Assembly: GCA_028284865.1 (NCBI GenBank)
Contig: JANQQV010000018.1
Coordinates: forward strand, 62,001 to 126,000
From: Rhodothermales bacterium
GTDB lineage: Bacteria; Bacteroidota; Rhodothermia; Rhodothermales; UBA10348
DNA: 64,000 bases
Direction of reading: 5' to 3'
Positions 26,908-35,572 of the stretch are shown one piece after another. A program made the position numbers and the translations under genes. Each line of letters starts with the position of its first letter. Positions within the stretch are counted from its first letter, which is position 1. The notes beneath the pieces were generated by a model that worked only from the letters and a program-made list of their open reading frames with translations, did no database searches and was not told where the DNA came from.

Positions 26908-27666
26908 ATGCATTCATTCAAAAGCTTTCTATTACTTGCTACCGTAGCCGTGGGCCTGCTTCCCATCGTGGGCAGGCACGACGTGGACGATCAGGAATAC
27001 GTGGAGCTGGGAAAGCTCTATGGAGAGACGGTTGGCTCCTTTTCCGGAGGGAATGGCACATTGATCCGACCGACGTGGGTGTTGACCGCTGCACACGTAG
27101 TGGACGGTTCGTGGTTCAGGGATTACATGGATATCGGAGGCACCCGTTACACCATCAAGCGCACCATCGTCCACCCTGGATTCGGCATGACCAACGGCAT
27201 CCAGAATGACATTGCCCTGGTTGAATTGACAGAACCGGTAGCCGGCATCGCACCTGCTCGCCTCTTTCAGGATTCGACGGAGGTCGGCATGAACATAATC
27301 TTTGCCGGAACCGGGTGGGCCGGAACGGGCGACCACGGTATGGCCGAAGGGCACATCATCAAGGACCGTAAACCGAGAGGCGCTGAGAACCGCGTGGATG
27401 GTATTGTCGGACGGTACCTCCAATTCACTTTCGATCCGCCAGGGTCAGAGAACGCGCTTCCTCTGGAAGGAATCAGCGGGCCGGGCGATTCGGGCGGACC
27501 GGCGCTGTGGTTTTCTGATGGCCAGCCGTTCGTCCTCGGGGTAAGCTCGCATCAAGGAGGCCACGGACCCGACCAAGTCGAAGGGGTGTATGGCGTGACC
27601 GAATATTACACGAGAGTGTCCGACTATCACGCGTGGATTCTTGAGAGAATGGGAGAGTCCAACTAG
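26908..27666 (+). CDS. secreted trypsin-like serine protease
   Basis: This is a 252-residue chymotrypsin-fold protease. The N-terminal hydrophobic segment FLLLATVAVGLLPIVG acts as an export signal. The full catalytic triad is visible: His in VLTAAHVVDG, Asp in QNDIALVEL, and Ser in GPGDSGGPALW. The oxyanion-hole glycines are intact, so the enzyme should be active. It has no cysteines in the mature part, and so lacks the disulfides of animal trypsins, as is common for bacterial members. The region around GVYGVTEYYTRVSDYHAWI is the usual C-terminal helix. It ends 8 bases before a bidirectional terminator shared with atpG. Confidence 0.9.
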   Translation: MHSFKSFLLLATVAVGLLPIVGRHDVDDQEYVELGKLYGETVGSFSGGNGTLIRPTWVLTAAHVVDGSWFRDYMDIGGTRYTIKRTIVHPGFGMTNGIQNDIALVELTEPVAGIAPARLFQDSTEVGMNIIFAGTGWAGTGDHGMAEGHIIKDRKPRGAENRVDGIVGRYLQFTFDPPGSENALPLEGISGPGDSGGPALWFSDGQPFVLGVSSHQGGHGPDQVEGVYGVTEYYTRVSDYHAWILERMGESN

Positions 27667-27674
27667 AAGCATAT

Positions 27675-27711
27675 AAAAAGGGGGCCCGGCTGCAAGCCGG
27701 GCGCCCTTTTT
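27675..27711. terminator. bidirectional intrinsic terminator
   Basis: A 17-position stem (AAAAAGGG and GCCCGGCT pairing with AGCCGGGC and CCCTTTTT, with one G-G mismatch) closes a three-base loop. It has runs of A on the left and T on the right, so it can end transcription both from the protease gene on the plus strand and from the ATP synthase operon on the minus strand. Confidence 0.93.
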
Positions 27712-27733
27712 GCAAACTTGAATCGCTGTCGGA

Positions 27734-28657
27734 TCAACCAGCCTCGAGTGCGTCGGCTCCGGAGGTGATCTCGATGAGCTCTTTGGTAATAGCGTCCTGA
27801 CGGGCGCGATTGTACTTGAGCTTCAGATCTTTCAGAAGATCACTCGCGTTGTTCGTGGCGTTGTCCATGGCCACCATGCGAGCGCCCTGCTCGGCAGCAT
27901 TCGAATCGAGCAGGATGCGCCAGAGCTTGTAGCTCAAGTACTTTGGAACGACTATGTCGAGAATCGCACGCGTACCCGGCTCATAGATCAGATCATCCTG
28001 GAACTGATGGTCATCATCCTCAAGGTGGGCCAGTTCTGATTCCATGACCGGGGTCAGGAAGCGGTCAGCACGGACCGGAATGAACGGCTCAACGATCCGG
28101 TTCTGCGAGATCGTGTTCTTGAACTCGTTGTAGATCAAGTGCACTTCGTCCCAGCGGCCATCCAGGAATCCTTCCTCGGCGCTGTCCGCAACGGTGCTGG
28201 CCGTATTAAAGCTCAGCTTGTCGAACGTGCCACGGAAATCGCCGATCAGCTGATAGCCACGACGACCGAAGTGCTCGTGACCTTTTCGCCCGACACACAT
28301 CAGGAAGAGACGACCCTCGTCACGATGCGAGGCATACTGCTCTTCGATCTCCTGCTCAGCCCGCTTGATGACATTGGCGTTGAAGCCACCAGCCAGGCCA
28401 CGGTCAGCCGTGACGATGACCAGCAACACATTGCCCGACACGTCCCGCTCCTGAAAGAGAGGGTGTACCGTCGGATCAAGCTTGTCTTTCAGACGCGCAA
28501 TGATCTCAGACAGCTTATACGCATAGGGCCGCGTGTTGAAGATGTTCTCCTGGGCACGACGCAGCTTGGCGGCCGCCACCATTTTCATGGCGCGCGTCAC
28601 CTGCTGGGTGTTCTTTACCGAGGAGATCCGGCTACGTAAGTCTCGAAGGCTGGCCAT
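27734..28657 (-). CDS. atpG: ATP synthase F1 subunit gamma
   Basis: This 307-residue subunit is the central rotor shaft of F1. The N-terminal helix (LRDLRSRISSVKNTQQVTRAMKMVAAAKLRRAQ) and the C-terminal helix (MDNATNNASDLLKDLKLKYNRARQDAITKELIEI) form the coiled-coil axle. Between them is the Rossmann-like domain with VTADRGLAGGFNANV. It is somewhat longer than the usual 285-290 residues, with an extra acidic stretch (AHLEDDDHQFQDD) in the middle. It is the last gene of the operon and is followed by a terminator. Confidence 0.97.
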   Translation of the reverse strand: MASLRDLRSRISSVKNTQQVTRAMKMVAAAKLRRAQENIFNTRPYAYKLSEIIARLKDKLDPTVHPLFQERDVSGNVLLVIVTADRGLAGGFNANVIKRAEQEIEEQYASHRDEGRLFLMCVGRKGHEHFGRRGYQLIGDFRGTFDKLSFNTASTVADSAEEGFLDGRWDEVHLIYNEFKNTISQNRIVEPFIPVRADRFLTPVMESELAHLEDDDHQFQDDLIYEPGTRAILDIVVPKYLSYKLWRILLDSNAAEQGARMVAMDNATNNASDLLKDLKLKYNRARQDAITKELIEITSGADALEAG

Positions 28658-28686
28658 GGTTCAGTCGACCGTATACGGTGGCAGGA

Positions 28687-30273
28687 TCAGGCGGAGTACG
28701 TTTCGACGAGCGTTTTCGCTTCGCTAGTCAGGAGCTCGGCCACTTCGTCCGACATCGCACCACCAGCAATCGAAGTCAGCGCTTCGCCGTGCTTGAGACG
28801 CAGATTTGAGATGAAGTCCTCTTCGAAGGCGCCAACTTTGTCTGTTGGAACGGCATCTATGAGGCCTTTACCAGCCACGAAGATGATCGCTACCTGCTCT
28901 TCAACCGGCTTCGGCACGTACTGACCCTGCTTGAGAACCTCAACGAGTTTCTCACCACGGGTGAGCTGACGCTGCGTGGCCGCATCAAGGTCGGAGCCGA
29001 ACTTGGAGAAGGCTTCGAGTTCACGATACTGGGCCAGGTCAAGACGAAGCGTACCGGAGACCTTCTTCATCGCCTTGATCTGTGCGTTACCACCCACACG
29101 GGATACCGAGATACCCACGTTGATGGCCGGACGGACACCAGCATTGAAGAGGTTGGACTCGAGGTAGATCTGACCGTCGGTGATCGAGATCACGTTGGTC
29201 GGAATGTAGGCGGAAACGTCACCGGCCTGCGTTTCGATAACAGGAAGAGCCGTGAGGGATCCACCGCCTTTCACCTTGCCTTTCAGCGAGTCCGGCAGGT
29301 CGTTCATGTCGGCAGCAACCGCGTCCGAACCGTTGACCTTGGCCGCGCGCTCGAGGAGGCGTGAGTGGAGGTAGAAAACGTCTCCAGGGTAGGCTTCACG
29401 TCCTGGAGGACGACGAAGCAGCAGGGAAAGCTGGCGATATGCCACAGCCTGCTTGGAAAGGTCATCATAGATGACGAGAGCATGACGGCCCGTATCACGG
29501 AAGTACTCACCGATACATGCGCCGGCAAAAGGAGCGATGTACTGGAGCGGAGCCGGATCGGAAGCACCGGCATTCACGATGACCGTGTACTCGAGGGCGC
29601 CATTCTCTTCGAGCGCGCGCATCACCTGGGCGACGGTCGAGTTTTTCTGACCTACGGCAACGTAGATGCAGTAAACCGGCTTGTCCGTCTGATGCGTCGA
29701 CTTCTGGTTGATGATCGTATCGATCAGAACAGCTGTTTTACCCGTCTGACGATCGCCAATAACCAACTCACGCTGACCCCGGCCGATCGGAATCATCGAG
29801 TCGATGGCCTTGATACCCGTCTGCAGCGGCTCGGTAACAGGCTCACGGTAGATGACCGAAGGAGCTTTGCGCTCCAGAGGCATCTCAAACTTCTCACCCG
29901 TGAAAGAGCCCTGACCGTCGATCGGGTTGCCCAGCGGATCGATCACGCGACCCAGCATGTCTTCCGACACGTTGATCGACGCAATGCGACTCGTGCGGCG
30001 GACTTCATCTCCTTCCTTGACCTTGTCAGCATCGCCGAACAGAACGGCCCCGACGTTGTCTTCTTCAAGGTTGAGAACCATGCCTGTGACGCCGCTCGAA
30101 GGGAATTCGAGGAGCTCACCAGCCTGGACTTTGGAGAGGCCGTAAATGCGGGCGATACCGTCACCCACCTGAAGTACCGTGCCGACTTCGTAAACGTCGG
30201 TGCCTGCATCGAAGCCGCCCAGTTCGCGCTTCAGTACGGCGGTGACTTCATCCGGTCTGATTGCCGTTGCCAT
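28687..30273 (-). CDS. atpA: ATP synthase F1 subunit alpha
   Basis: This is the 528-residue non-catalytic nucleotide-binding subunit of F1. The P-loop is [14 protein letters not shown] near residue 170. The second nucleotide motif is [13 protein letters not shown], and the crown domain is at the N-terminus ([19 protein letters not shown]). The conserved arginine region is [15 protein letters not shown]. The length is slightly above the usual 500-510 residues, with extra residues at the N- and C-termini. The beta subunit gene is not next to it, as is common in Bacteroidota, where atpD and atpC sit in a separate operon. Confidence 0.98.
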   Translation of the reverse strand: MATAIRPDEVTAVLKRELGGFDAGTDVYEVGTVLQVGDGIARIYGLSKVQAGELLEFPSSGVTGMVLNLEEDNVGAVLFGDADKVKEGDEVRRTSRIASINVSEDMLGRVIDPLGNPIDGQGSFTGEKFEMPLERKAPSVIYREPVTEPLQTGIKAIDSMIPIGRGQRELVIGDRQTGKTAVLIDTIINQKSTHQTDKPVYCIYVAVGQKNSTVAQVMRALEENGALEYTVIVNAGASDPAPLQYIAPFAGACIGEYFRDTGRHALVIYDDLSKQAVAYRQLSLLLRRPPGREAYPGDVFYLHSRLLERAAKVNGSDAVAADMNDLPDSLKGKVKGGGSLTALPVIETQAGDVSAYIPTNVISITDGQIYLESNLFNAGVRPAINVGISVSRVGGNAQIKAMKKVSGTLRLDLAQYRELEAFSKFGSDLDAATQRQLTRGEKLVEVLKQGQYVPKPVEEQVAIIFVAGKGLIDAVPTDKVGAFEEDFISNLRLKHGEALTSIAGGAMSDEVAELLTSEAKTLVETYSA

Positions 30274-30325
30274 TGGTATTGTTTGGTTTCGTGTGATGCG
30301 GGCAGCGCCCGCTTACATCAAATGA

Positions 30326-30874
30326 TCAAGCGTGCGACCCGCCCTGGAGCCTTTCACGCAGCGTTGCCAACTGATTGGTGATGCTTCCATCGTAGACCGT
30401 GTCTCCCACGCGAATGACGATTCCGCCCATGATGGAGGGATCGAGTTTCGCATCGAGACGAACCTGCTTGCCGGTCAGGGACGTCAGTTCGGTCATGAGC
30501 GCGGTACGATCTTCTTCCGAAAGCTCGTAGGCCGTGCGTACAGACACTGTCGTTTTGCCCAGCTGCGCATCACGCAACTCGCGGTAACTGGCAACAACGG
30601 TCGGGAAGATGCCTTCACGTCGTTTATCCACCAGCAGTCCCATGAAGGTCATGGTGACTTTCTGGATGCGTTCCTCGAACAAAGCCCGGACAACGTCTCC
30701 CTTCTTCTTGCGGGAGATGATGGGGCTGCCGAAAAACGCACGTAGTTCGCGGGAATCATCCAGCGCGGTGCTGATCAGCTCGATATCGGCATCGACCTGT
30801 TCCAGGATACCTGCCTGAGCTGCTTGCTCATTCAGGGCCTGTGCATACCGTCTGGCTACTGTGATGTCGCTCAT
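30326..30874 (-). CDS. atpH: ATP synthase F1 subunit delta
   Basis: This 182-residue peripheral stalk subunit links F1 to subunit b. Typical features are the N-terminal helical domain (VARRYAQALNEQAAQAGIL) and the C-terminal conserved segment KLDPSIMGGIVIRVGDTVYDGSI, which is the best signature of the family. Spacing to atpA is 52 bases and to atpF 23 bases, in the usual gene order b-delta-alpha. Confidence 0.95.
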   Translation of the reverse strand: MSDITVARRYAQALNEQAAQAGILEQVDADIELISTALDDSRELRAFFGSPIISRKKKGDVVRALFEERIQKVTMTFMGLLVDKRREGIFPTVVASYRELRDAQLGKTTVSVRTAYELSEEDRTALMTELTSLTGKQVRLDAKLDPSIMGGIVIRVGDTVYDGSITNQLATLRERLQGGSHA

Positions 30875-30897
30875 GATGGAGGCTCGTTAAGCGCCAA

Positions 30898-31404
30898 TCA
30901 GTTCTTGGGGAGATCGCTGAGGAAGTCGTTGACGATCTTCTTCTGGCGATCCGCATCCAGGTTCTCACGCAGGATCTTCTCCGCCGCGGAAACGGCGAGG
31001 TCGGCTACTTCCTGGCGAAGACTGTCGAGCGCGCTTTGCTTCTCACGCTCAATCTCTGCCTGGGCCGATTCCTGCATGGTCTGAATCTGGACACGGGTCT
31101 TGTCCACTTCCTCGCCCCGGAGACGGTCGGCTTCTTCGCGGGCTTCGCGCAGAATCGACTGAGCCTGGGCTTCAGCTTCACGACGGGCCTTGTCGTTGTC
31201 GGCCTGAAGCTGTTTTGCTTCGGCCAACGCCTTCTCGGCCTGCTCCATGGATTCCGAGATCTTGCTTTCGCGCTCGTTGAGGGCCGACGTGATCGGTCCC
31301 CATGCGAACTTGCGAAGCAGTCCAAGCAGAATCAGGAACGTGAGAGTGATCCAGACAATGAGTCCGAGATCAGGAGCAAGGAGGTTTGCTGCGAATAGGG
31401 TCAT
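30898..31404 (-). CDS. atpF: ATP synthase F0 subunit b
   Basis: This is a 168-residue stator subunit. One transmembrane helix (LGLIVWITLTFLILLGLLRKFAW) anchors it. A long, highly charged helix then forms the dimeric right-handed coiled coil (for example ESMEQAEKALAEAKQLQADN). The C-terminal part contacts delta. The ATG at 31404 gives the typical start MTLFAANLLAPD; a longer start at 31440 would add 12 residues without family support. An unusually long 138-base gap precedes it after atpE. Confidence 0.95.
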   Translation of the reverse strand: MTLFAANLLAPDLGLIVWITLTFLILLGLLRKFAWGPITSALNERESKISESMEQAEKALAEAKQLQADNDKARREAEAQAQSILREAREEADRLRGEEVDKTRVQIQTMQESAQAEIEREKQSALDSLRQEVADLAVSAAEKILRENLDADRQKKIVNDFLSDLPKN

Positions 31405-31443
31405 CGTTTCTCTGTTGGATGCGTACCGGGTCGATCGCAAACA

Positions 31444-31461
31444 CAGGTATCGAGATACCTG
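31444..31461. repeat. inverted repeat in the atpE-atpF spacer
   Basis: CAGGTATC at 31444-31451 is followed after GA by its exact reverse complement GATACCTG at 31454-31461. It lies in the 138-base spacer between atpE and atpF, where most ATP synthase operons have only a few bases. In RNA it would form a small hairpin that could affect stability or relative expression of the many-copy c subunit. Confidence 0.4.
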
Positions 31462-31542
31462 GAATCAGACCGATCCGGCGCGTTGGAGGCACCCGAATGA
31501 GTGCCCCTACGATGAATGCGACGCACGAGGCGCCGCCTCAGC

Positions 31543-31770
31543 TTACTTGGTAGCCAGGATGATGCAGATAACCAGGCCGAAGAGTGCCACACCCTCAATA
31601 AGGGCAGCAGCAATAATCATCGACGTACGGATATCGCCAGCAGCTTCCGGCTGACGGGCAGAGCCTTCCATGGCAGGACCAGCAAGCTTACCAATGCCGA
31701 GACCGGCACCGAGAGCAACGAGACCTGCACCAAGACCTGCACCGAGGAATGCGAGAGCAGTGGGTTCCAT
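31543..31770 (-). CDS. atpE: ATP synthase F0 subunit c
   Basis: This is a 75-residue rotor ring subunit. Two transmembrane helices are joined by the polar loop with ARQPE. The first helix is glycine-rich (GAGLGAGLVALGAGLGIG), as needed for ring packing. The ion-binding glutamate is in AALIEGVALFG. The residue after this glutamate is glycine rather than serine or threonine, and no Na+-type ligand set is evident, so proton coupling is the likely reading. Confidence 0.95.
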   Translation of the reverse strand: MEPTALAFLGAGLGAGLVALGAGLGIGKLAGPAMEGSARQPEAAGDIRTSMIIAAALIEGVALFGLVICIILATK

Positions 31771-31812
31771 TTGATTTCCTGTTATCGTTTGGTTGAAGGA
31801 AAGGGTTGGATG

Positions 31813-32994
31813 TCAAGCGACCGAAGGCGCATGTTCGTCATGCGCCTCGTGATGGTCGTGATGATGCTCTTCGACCGCCATGCCAATGAACAGGGCGGAG
31901 AGCATCGTGAAAACGTAAGCCTGGATGAAGGACACCAGGAGCTCGAGGCAGTAGATGAACAGCGCAAACGCGATGCTCACAGGCGCCACAGCGTAGCCCA
32001 CGGTCGGGCCGAACATTTTGGCGAAAGAGAAAATCAGGCCGATGAGGCTGAGGATGATCAGGTGACCTGCCGTCAGGTTGGCAAAGAGTCGGATGGCCAG
32101 AGCGATGGGCTTGGTGAAAATGCCCAGGATCTCGACCGGCATCAGGATCGGCTTGACGAATGCAGGGATTCCGGGAGGCCAGAGGATGTGCATCCAGTAG
32201 TCCTTCGTACCACCCATCTGGGTCAGTACGAACGTGAACGTGGCCAGTACCGTCGTAACCATCAGGTTGGAGGTTGCTGTCGCTCCGAAAGGAACGAGGC
32301 CCAACAGGTTACACGTCAGAATGAAGAAGAAAACGGTGAGCAGGTACGGGAGATATTTGTCCGTCTTGTCACCGAGGTTCGGGCGGGCGACGTCGTCCCG
32401 GATAAACAGGATGAGCGTCTCGAACATGTTCTGGAAGATGCCCTTGGGAGCCGTATCGCGACCAACGCCTCGTTTGTACATGCCCGCCATCCGGGTCATG
32501 ATGAAGGCAACCAGAATCATTCCGAGCCATGCAAAGACCAGGTGCTTCGAAATGGACATATCGAGGACCACCTTCGCTCCGTTCGGGGGCACCATGTAGC
32601 CTTCCAGCTGCGCAAGGGTGATTCCGCCGTACTTGCCAGGCTCCTGCTCTTCCCCATCTCCGGCGTAGGCCGCCTCTCCGTCACCTTCAGCGTTCCCTTC
32701 TTCCGAGTGCCCTTCGTCGGCGTAGTCGGCGGTCTCTGATACCCAGCCTCCATTCAGGATGGCTGAAGCCGTTGAACTGAACAGCTCGAGTCCGTAAGAG
32801 CCATCTTCGTGCTGCACAACGAAGATGCGAGGCAGCTGCAGCTTGCCGATGGGCGTGAAGTCCAGATAGTAGGCGTTCGCGCTGTGATGAATCGCATCCA
32901 GTTCGCCATCTTCACCAGCGGCAAACGCGGTGGAAGGCATCGCGGTGAAAGCGATGGCGGCGAGAATGAGAAAAGCAGATGCTCGTTTGATCAT
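31813..32994 (-). CDS. atpB: ATP synthase F0 subunit a
   Basis: This is a 393-residue stator subunit with the proton half-channels. The essential arginine is in PIALAIRLFANLTAGH, and the last helices match the family (YCLELLVSFIQAYVFTMLSALFI). It is about 120 residues longer than the E. coli protein. A signal peptide (ending STAFA) is followed by an N-terminal domain with a strongly acidic linker (DEGHSEEGNAEGDGEAAYAGDGEEQE). The C-terminus is histidine-rich (EEHHHDHHEAHDEH). Long N-terminal regions are common in Bacteroidota subunit a. The AtpI-like gene is 16 bases upstream. Confidence 0.96.
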   Translation of the reverse strand: MIKRASAFLILAAIAFTAMPSTAFAAGEDGELDAIHHSANAYYLDFTPIGKLQLPRIFVVQHEDGSYGLELFSSTASAILNGGWVSETADYADEGHSEEGNAEGDGEAAYAGDGEEQEPGKYGGITLAQLEGYMVPPNGAKVVLDMSISKHLVFAWLGMILVAFIMTRMAGMYKRGVGRDTAPKGIFQNMFETLILFIRDDVARPNLGDKTDKYLPYLLTVFFFILTCNLLGLVPFGATATSNLMVTTVLATFTFVLTQMGGTKDYWMHILWPPGIPAFVKPILMPVEILGIFTKPIALAIRLFANLTAGHLIILSLIGLIFSFAKMFGPTVGYAVAPVSIAFALFIYCLELLVSFIQAYVFTMLSALFIGMAVEEHHHDHHEAHDEHAPSVA

Positions 32995-33010
32995 CGGTTG
33001 GTTCCGGCGG

Positions 33011-33328
33011 TCATGCAGCAGATTCCTTGTTACGGGAAATCGCCTGCTGTTGTCGGTGCAGCGTGATTATTTCGAGGGTCAGACCGACCATGAAGACGAC
33101 GAAAAACCCAATCAGGAACGCCACCTTGTGAATCGGTGCAAAGACCAGGATCAAGGTCAGAATGATCAGTGCCACAAACAGGCGGGCGACCATTCCTCCC
33201 ATGACGATCATCATGAACGTTTGCCTGGAGGATCGCATTGCGATGCGACCGAGAAGGTAGGCGGCCACGCTGTAGAGGGCTGCCAGCCCAACGCCGGCGA
33301 GGGCACTGAATAAAATGCCTTCACTCAT
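33011..33328 (-). CDS. AtpI-like small membrane protein
   Basis: This is a 105-residue protein with three to four hydrophobic helices (ILFSALAGVGLAALYSVAAYLLG, FMMIVMGGMVARLFVALIILTLIL, VAFLIGFFVVFMVGLTLEII) and a short polar tail. It sits directly before atpB, in the place of the ATP synthase subunit I family, whose members assist assembly of the c ring. The helix pattern and the conserved-looking GGMVARLFVAL fit that family. The ATG at 33328 is used; a longer frame has no support. Confidence 0.7.
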   Translation of the reverse strand: MSEGILFSALAGVGLAALYSVAAYLLGRIAMRSSRQTFMMIVMGGMVARLFVALIILTLILVFAPIHKVAFLIGFFVVFMVGLTLEIITLHRQQQAISRNKESAA

Positions 33329-33486
33329 GCTGAATGGGTTCGTTTTCCCTGGGGCTCCGGGCATTCGGATCAAGGACGGGAAAACTACGTCATGGCCTCA
33401 CGGCCGCGTGACGGGGAGGGGTGAATAATGATTGAAGGAACGGCCTATGGGGGTGAAAACTGCATGAACCGACCCCCGGATACTTG

Positions 33487-33747
33487 CTACCCCGCCTGTT
33501 CCCGATCCCGCTTTTTCGCTTCGTTCTTGGACGTCAACTCCTTGGTCACACGCAACAGTTGCGCGAAGAACGCCACCATCCCTACTACACTGCCAATGAT
33601 GAGGAACAGCGGTGTGGTCTCTTGCCAGCGATCGATGAGCCATCCGATACCGATATAGATGACCATCGTGGCTGCAAGCTGCACTCCGATGGTCAGGTAT
33701 GGAGTAACCTCACCAAGCCCTCGTTGCCATTTCCCGTTATCAGTCAC
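33487..33747 (-). CDS. AtpZ/AtpI family protein
   Basis: This is an 86-residue protein with two transmembrane helices (LTIGVQLAATMVIYIGIGWLID and LFLIIGSVVGMVAFFAQLLRV), the typical hairpin of AtpZ/AtpI proteins, with the signature GWLIDRW. These act in ATP synthase assembly or Mg2+ supply. The GTG start at 33747 overlaps the bactofilin stop by 8 bases and gives family length; the frame extends to 33819 but that part is unlike the family. A 158-base gap separates it from the AtpI-like gene. Confidence 0.8.
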   Translation of the reverse strand: MTDNGKWQRGLGEVTPYLTIGVQLAATMVIYIGIGWLIDRWQETTPLFLIIGSVVGMVAFFAQLLRVTKELTSKNEAKKRDREQAG

Positions 33748-34201
33748 CAGAGAGCAGGGAGAACGAGCCCTGTTTCTTGGCCTTGGGGTTTGCTGCGGGC
33801 GACGAACCTGTGGCGCCATCGCCTGACTTCAGCGCGTCGGCGCGCTTCGGATCGAGCTGTCCCATACGGCATGTACCGTCGATGACCGCACCTTCCTCCA
33901 CAATCAAACGGGTCGTCTTGATCGTACCCTCGATGCGAGCAGAGCTTTTGAGTACGAGACGGCCCTTGATGGTGATGTCTCCTTTCAGCGATCCGGCGAC
34001 ATCCGCGTCTGCAGCGAATACCTCGCCGTCAACATGTCCTTCCTGAGCAATGATCGCCTTGCCTTCAACTTTGAGGGTACCATTCAGCGTGCCGCTGACT
34101 CGTATGTCGTCCTTGGCTGTGAGAGTCCCTTCAAGGGTCGTACCGACCGCAATCAAGTTGATCTGTGAGGGTACGGATGGCGTCGAATCGTTGCGTGCCA
34201 T
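33740..34201 (-). CDS. bactofilin
   Basis: This is a 153-residue cytoskeletal protein. The central domain is a right-handed beta-helix of short repeats with regular glycines and hydrophobics (GTLNGTLKVEGKAIIAQEG, GEVFAADADVAGSLKGD and so on), flanked by disordered tails. Bactofilins polymerise without nucleotide into filaments that position cell wall enzymes. The M23 peptidase gene immediately upstream, with 33 bases between, is the usual partner in many bacteria. Confidence 0.93.
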   Translation of the reverse strand: MARNDSTPSVPSQINLIAVGTTLEGTLTAKDDIRVSGTLNGTLKVEGKAIIAQEGHVDGEVFAADADVAGSLKGDITIKGRLVLKSSARIEGTIKTTRLIVEEGAVIDGTCRMGQLDPKRADALKSGDGATGSSPAANPKAKKQGSFSLLSGD

Positions 34202-34234
34202 GGTCAGGAGGCGGGATGAGGAGTGATGGATTCC

Positions 34235-35140
34235 CTACCAACCCAGCACGTAGGCTCTGGGATCCTGTGCCAGCCCATTTTGCCACAACTCGATATGGAC
34301 GTGGGGGCCAGTCGTGACTTCTCCCGAGTTGCCTGACAATGCGATCACCTCACGATCCCGGACACGATCCCCTACCCGCTTCAACAGGCTTGAGTTGTGC
34401 TTGAAGACGGAAATGTAGCCGTCTGCATGAGCTACGGCGATGACCTGCCCCCCATCATTCATCCAGTCGGCCAGAACCACATAACCATCCCCGATGCTAC
34501 GAATGGCACTTCCGACATCCGCAGCGATGTCAACCGCAAAATGACCGGTTCGGGCATCAAATCCGCGGGTGATGATACCCGAAACCGGTGGAAGTACCGG
34601 AAATGACAGGGCTGAAAGGTAGCTGGCCGTGGGAGTCGAAGCAGGCGAGGTGGTCGGAGGTGCGACAGACAACAAGTCGAAGCCCAAAGCAGGTTGCTCG
34701 TGTTCTTCCCAATCCTCGGAACCCAACGGAAGTGGCAAGGACTGAAGGTCGGCAGCAGCAGGCAGGCTTTCGGTTCGTGATGATGAACCAGTCCCATCCA
34801 GCGCGGGGTTGTTGCCGAGGAACATGTCGCGAAGACGGGTAACGTATTCAGTCTGGACCCTCAGCGAGTCTTCCAGGGATTGAAGGCGCATCTGATTCTC
34901 GATGGCTTCTCGACGCATTTCCAGCGAACCATAGCCTGGAAGTGAGAATCGGATGGGGGTGAAGAGCAAGAGAGCCAGAACAACCAGGATCAAGCCCGTC
35001 GCCAGTCCCGCCAGGCTCCAGAACACCTTGCCTGGCTCGACCAGAAAGGAGCGCGGCTGTTCCATGTGGTCCTTGTCCATCACAATGACCGTGATGGTGT
35101 GACCCACATTCCTTATGAATTCAGAGAGAAGCGCGAGCAT
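34235..35140 (-). CDS. M23 family peptidoglycan endopeptidase
   Basis: This is a 301-residue membrane-anchored murein hydrolase. A short cytoplasmic part is followed by a transmembrane helix (SLAGLATGLILVVLALLLF) and a coiled coil (MRREAIENQMRLQSLEDSLRVQTEYVTRL). The C-terminal LytM domain keeps all zinc ligands: H and D in GHFAVDIAA, then HNSSL and PHVHIEL. It should be an active endopeptidase that cleaves peptide crosslinks. The ATG at 35140 is preferred over TTG at 35161. The downstream bactofilin probably localises it, a known pairing for cell shape control. Confidence 0.93.
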   Translation of the reverse strand: MLALLSEFIRNVGHTITVIVMDKDHMEQPRSFLVEPGKVFWSLAGLATGLILVVLALLLFTPIRFSLPGYGSLEMRREAIENQMRLQSLEDSLRVQTEYVTRLRDMFLGNNPALDGTGSSSRTESLPAAADLQSLPLPLGSEDWEEHEQPALGFDLLSVAPPTTSPASTPTASYLSALSFPVLPPVSGIITRGFDARTGHFAVDIAADVGSAIRSIGDGYVVLADWMNDGGQVIAVAHADGYISVFKHNSSLLKRVGDRVRDREVIALSGNSGEVTTGPHVHIELWQNGLAQDPRAYVLGW

Positions 35141-35219
35141 GTTCGTTGAAATCGCGGTCAATCAGCGGGATTCGGCGAAACCGTAGGCATCAAGTTCGGT
35201 TCCTCCGACGCCTGAAGAA

Positions 35220-35248
35220 TTGACCGCCGCGCGATATCGGCGTATATT
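35220..35248 (+). promoter_or_regulatory. promoter of rpsT
   Basis: TTGACC (35220-35225) and TATATT (35243-35248) are separated by exactly 17 bases, a close match to the housekeeping sigma consensus. They lie about 50 bases upstream of the rpsT start codon. Confidence 0.7.
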
Positions 35249-35298
35249 TACAGGCTCTCACTTTATTTCGTAGAACCCCGTATCCGGCACGATCAGCC

Positions 35299-35553
35299 AT
35301 GCCACAGCATAAATCTGCAGCCAAACGCGTCCGCCAGACTGAGCGACGCAACATCCGCAACCGCGCCTCCCGTAGCAAAATGCGGACGATGATGAAGAAG
35401 CTGCACGCCACGGAAGATGCCCAGCAGGCCAGCGAAATGCTGAACGAAGTCAAGTCGTACCTCGACAAAATGGCCTCGCGGAACATCATCCACAAAAACA
35501 AGGCGGCTCACTACAAGAGCCAGCTCGAGAAGCACGTCAACTCGCTGGGTTGA
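35299..35553 (+). CDS. rpsT: ribosomal protein S20
   Basis: This is an 84-residue, very basic small-subunit protein that binds the 5' domain of 16S rRNA. Its sequence fits the S20 family along its length: SAAKRVRQTERRNIRNRASR at the N-terminus, then a helical body ending in NIIHKNKAAHYKSQLEKHVN. It has its own promoter and terminator and is transcribed alone, as is usual. Confidence 0.97.
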   Translation: MPQHKSAAKRVRQTERRNIRNRASRSKMRTMMKKLHATEDAQQASEMLNEVKSYLDKMASRNIIHKNKAAHYKSQLEKHVNSLG

Positions 35554-35572
35554 TCGGCTCCTATCGCTTTTG

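Noticed and set aside
28657..28687. Hidden atpD or atpC fragment near atpG and atpA
   Set aside because: No catalytic P-loop or epsilon-type sequence appears anywhere between 27700 and 33800 besides the alpha subunit; they are simply absent.
29365..30381. Long plus-strand open frame opposite atpA (338 codons)
   Set aside because: It lies wholly antisense to a highly conserved gene and its product has no recognisable domain; it is a by-product of GC-rich codon usage.
31516..32739. Long plus-strand open frame opposite atpE and atpB (407 codons)
   Set aside because: Its translation is low-complexity (rich in His, Asp, Glu, Arg and Gln) and mirrors the conserved ATP synthase genes on the other strand.
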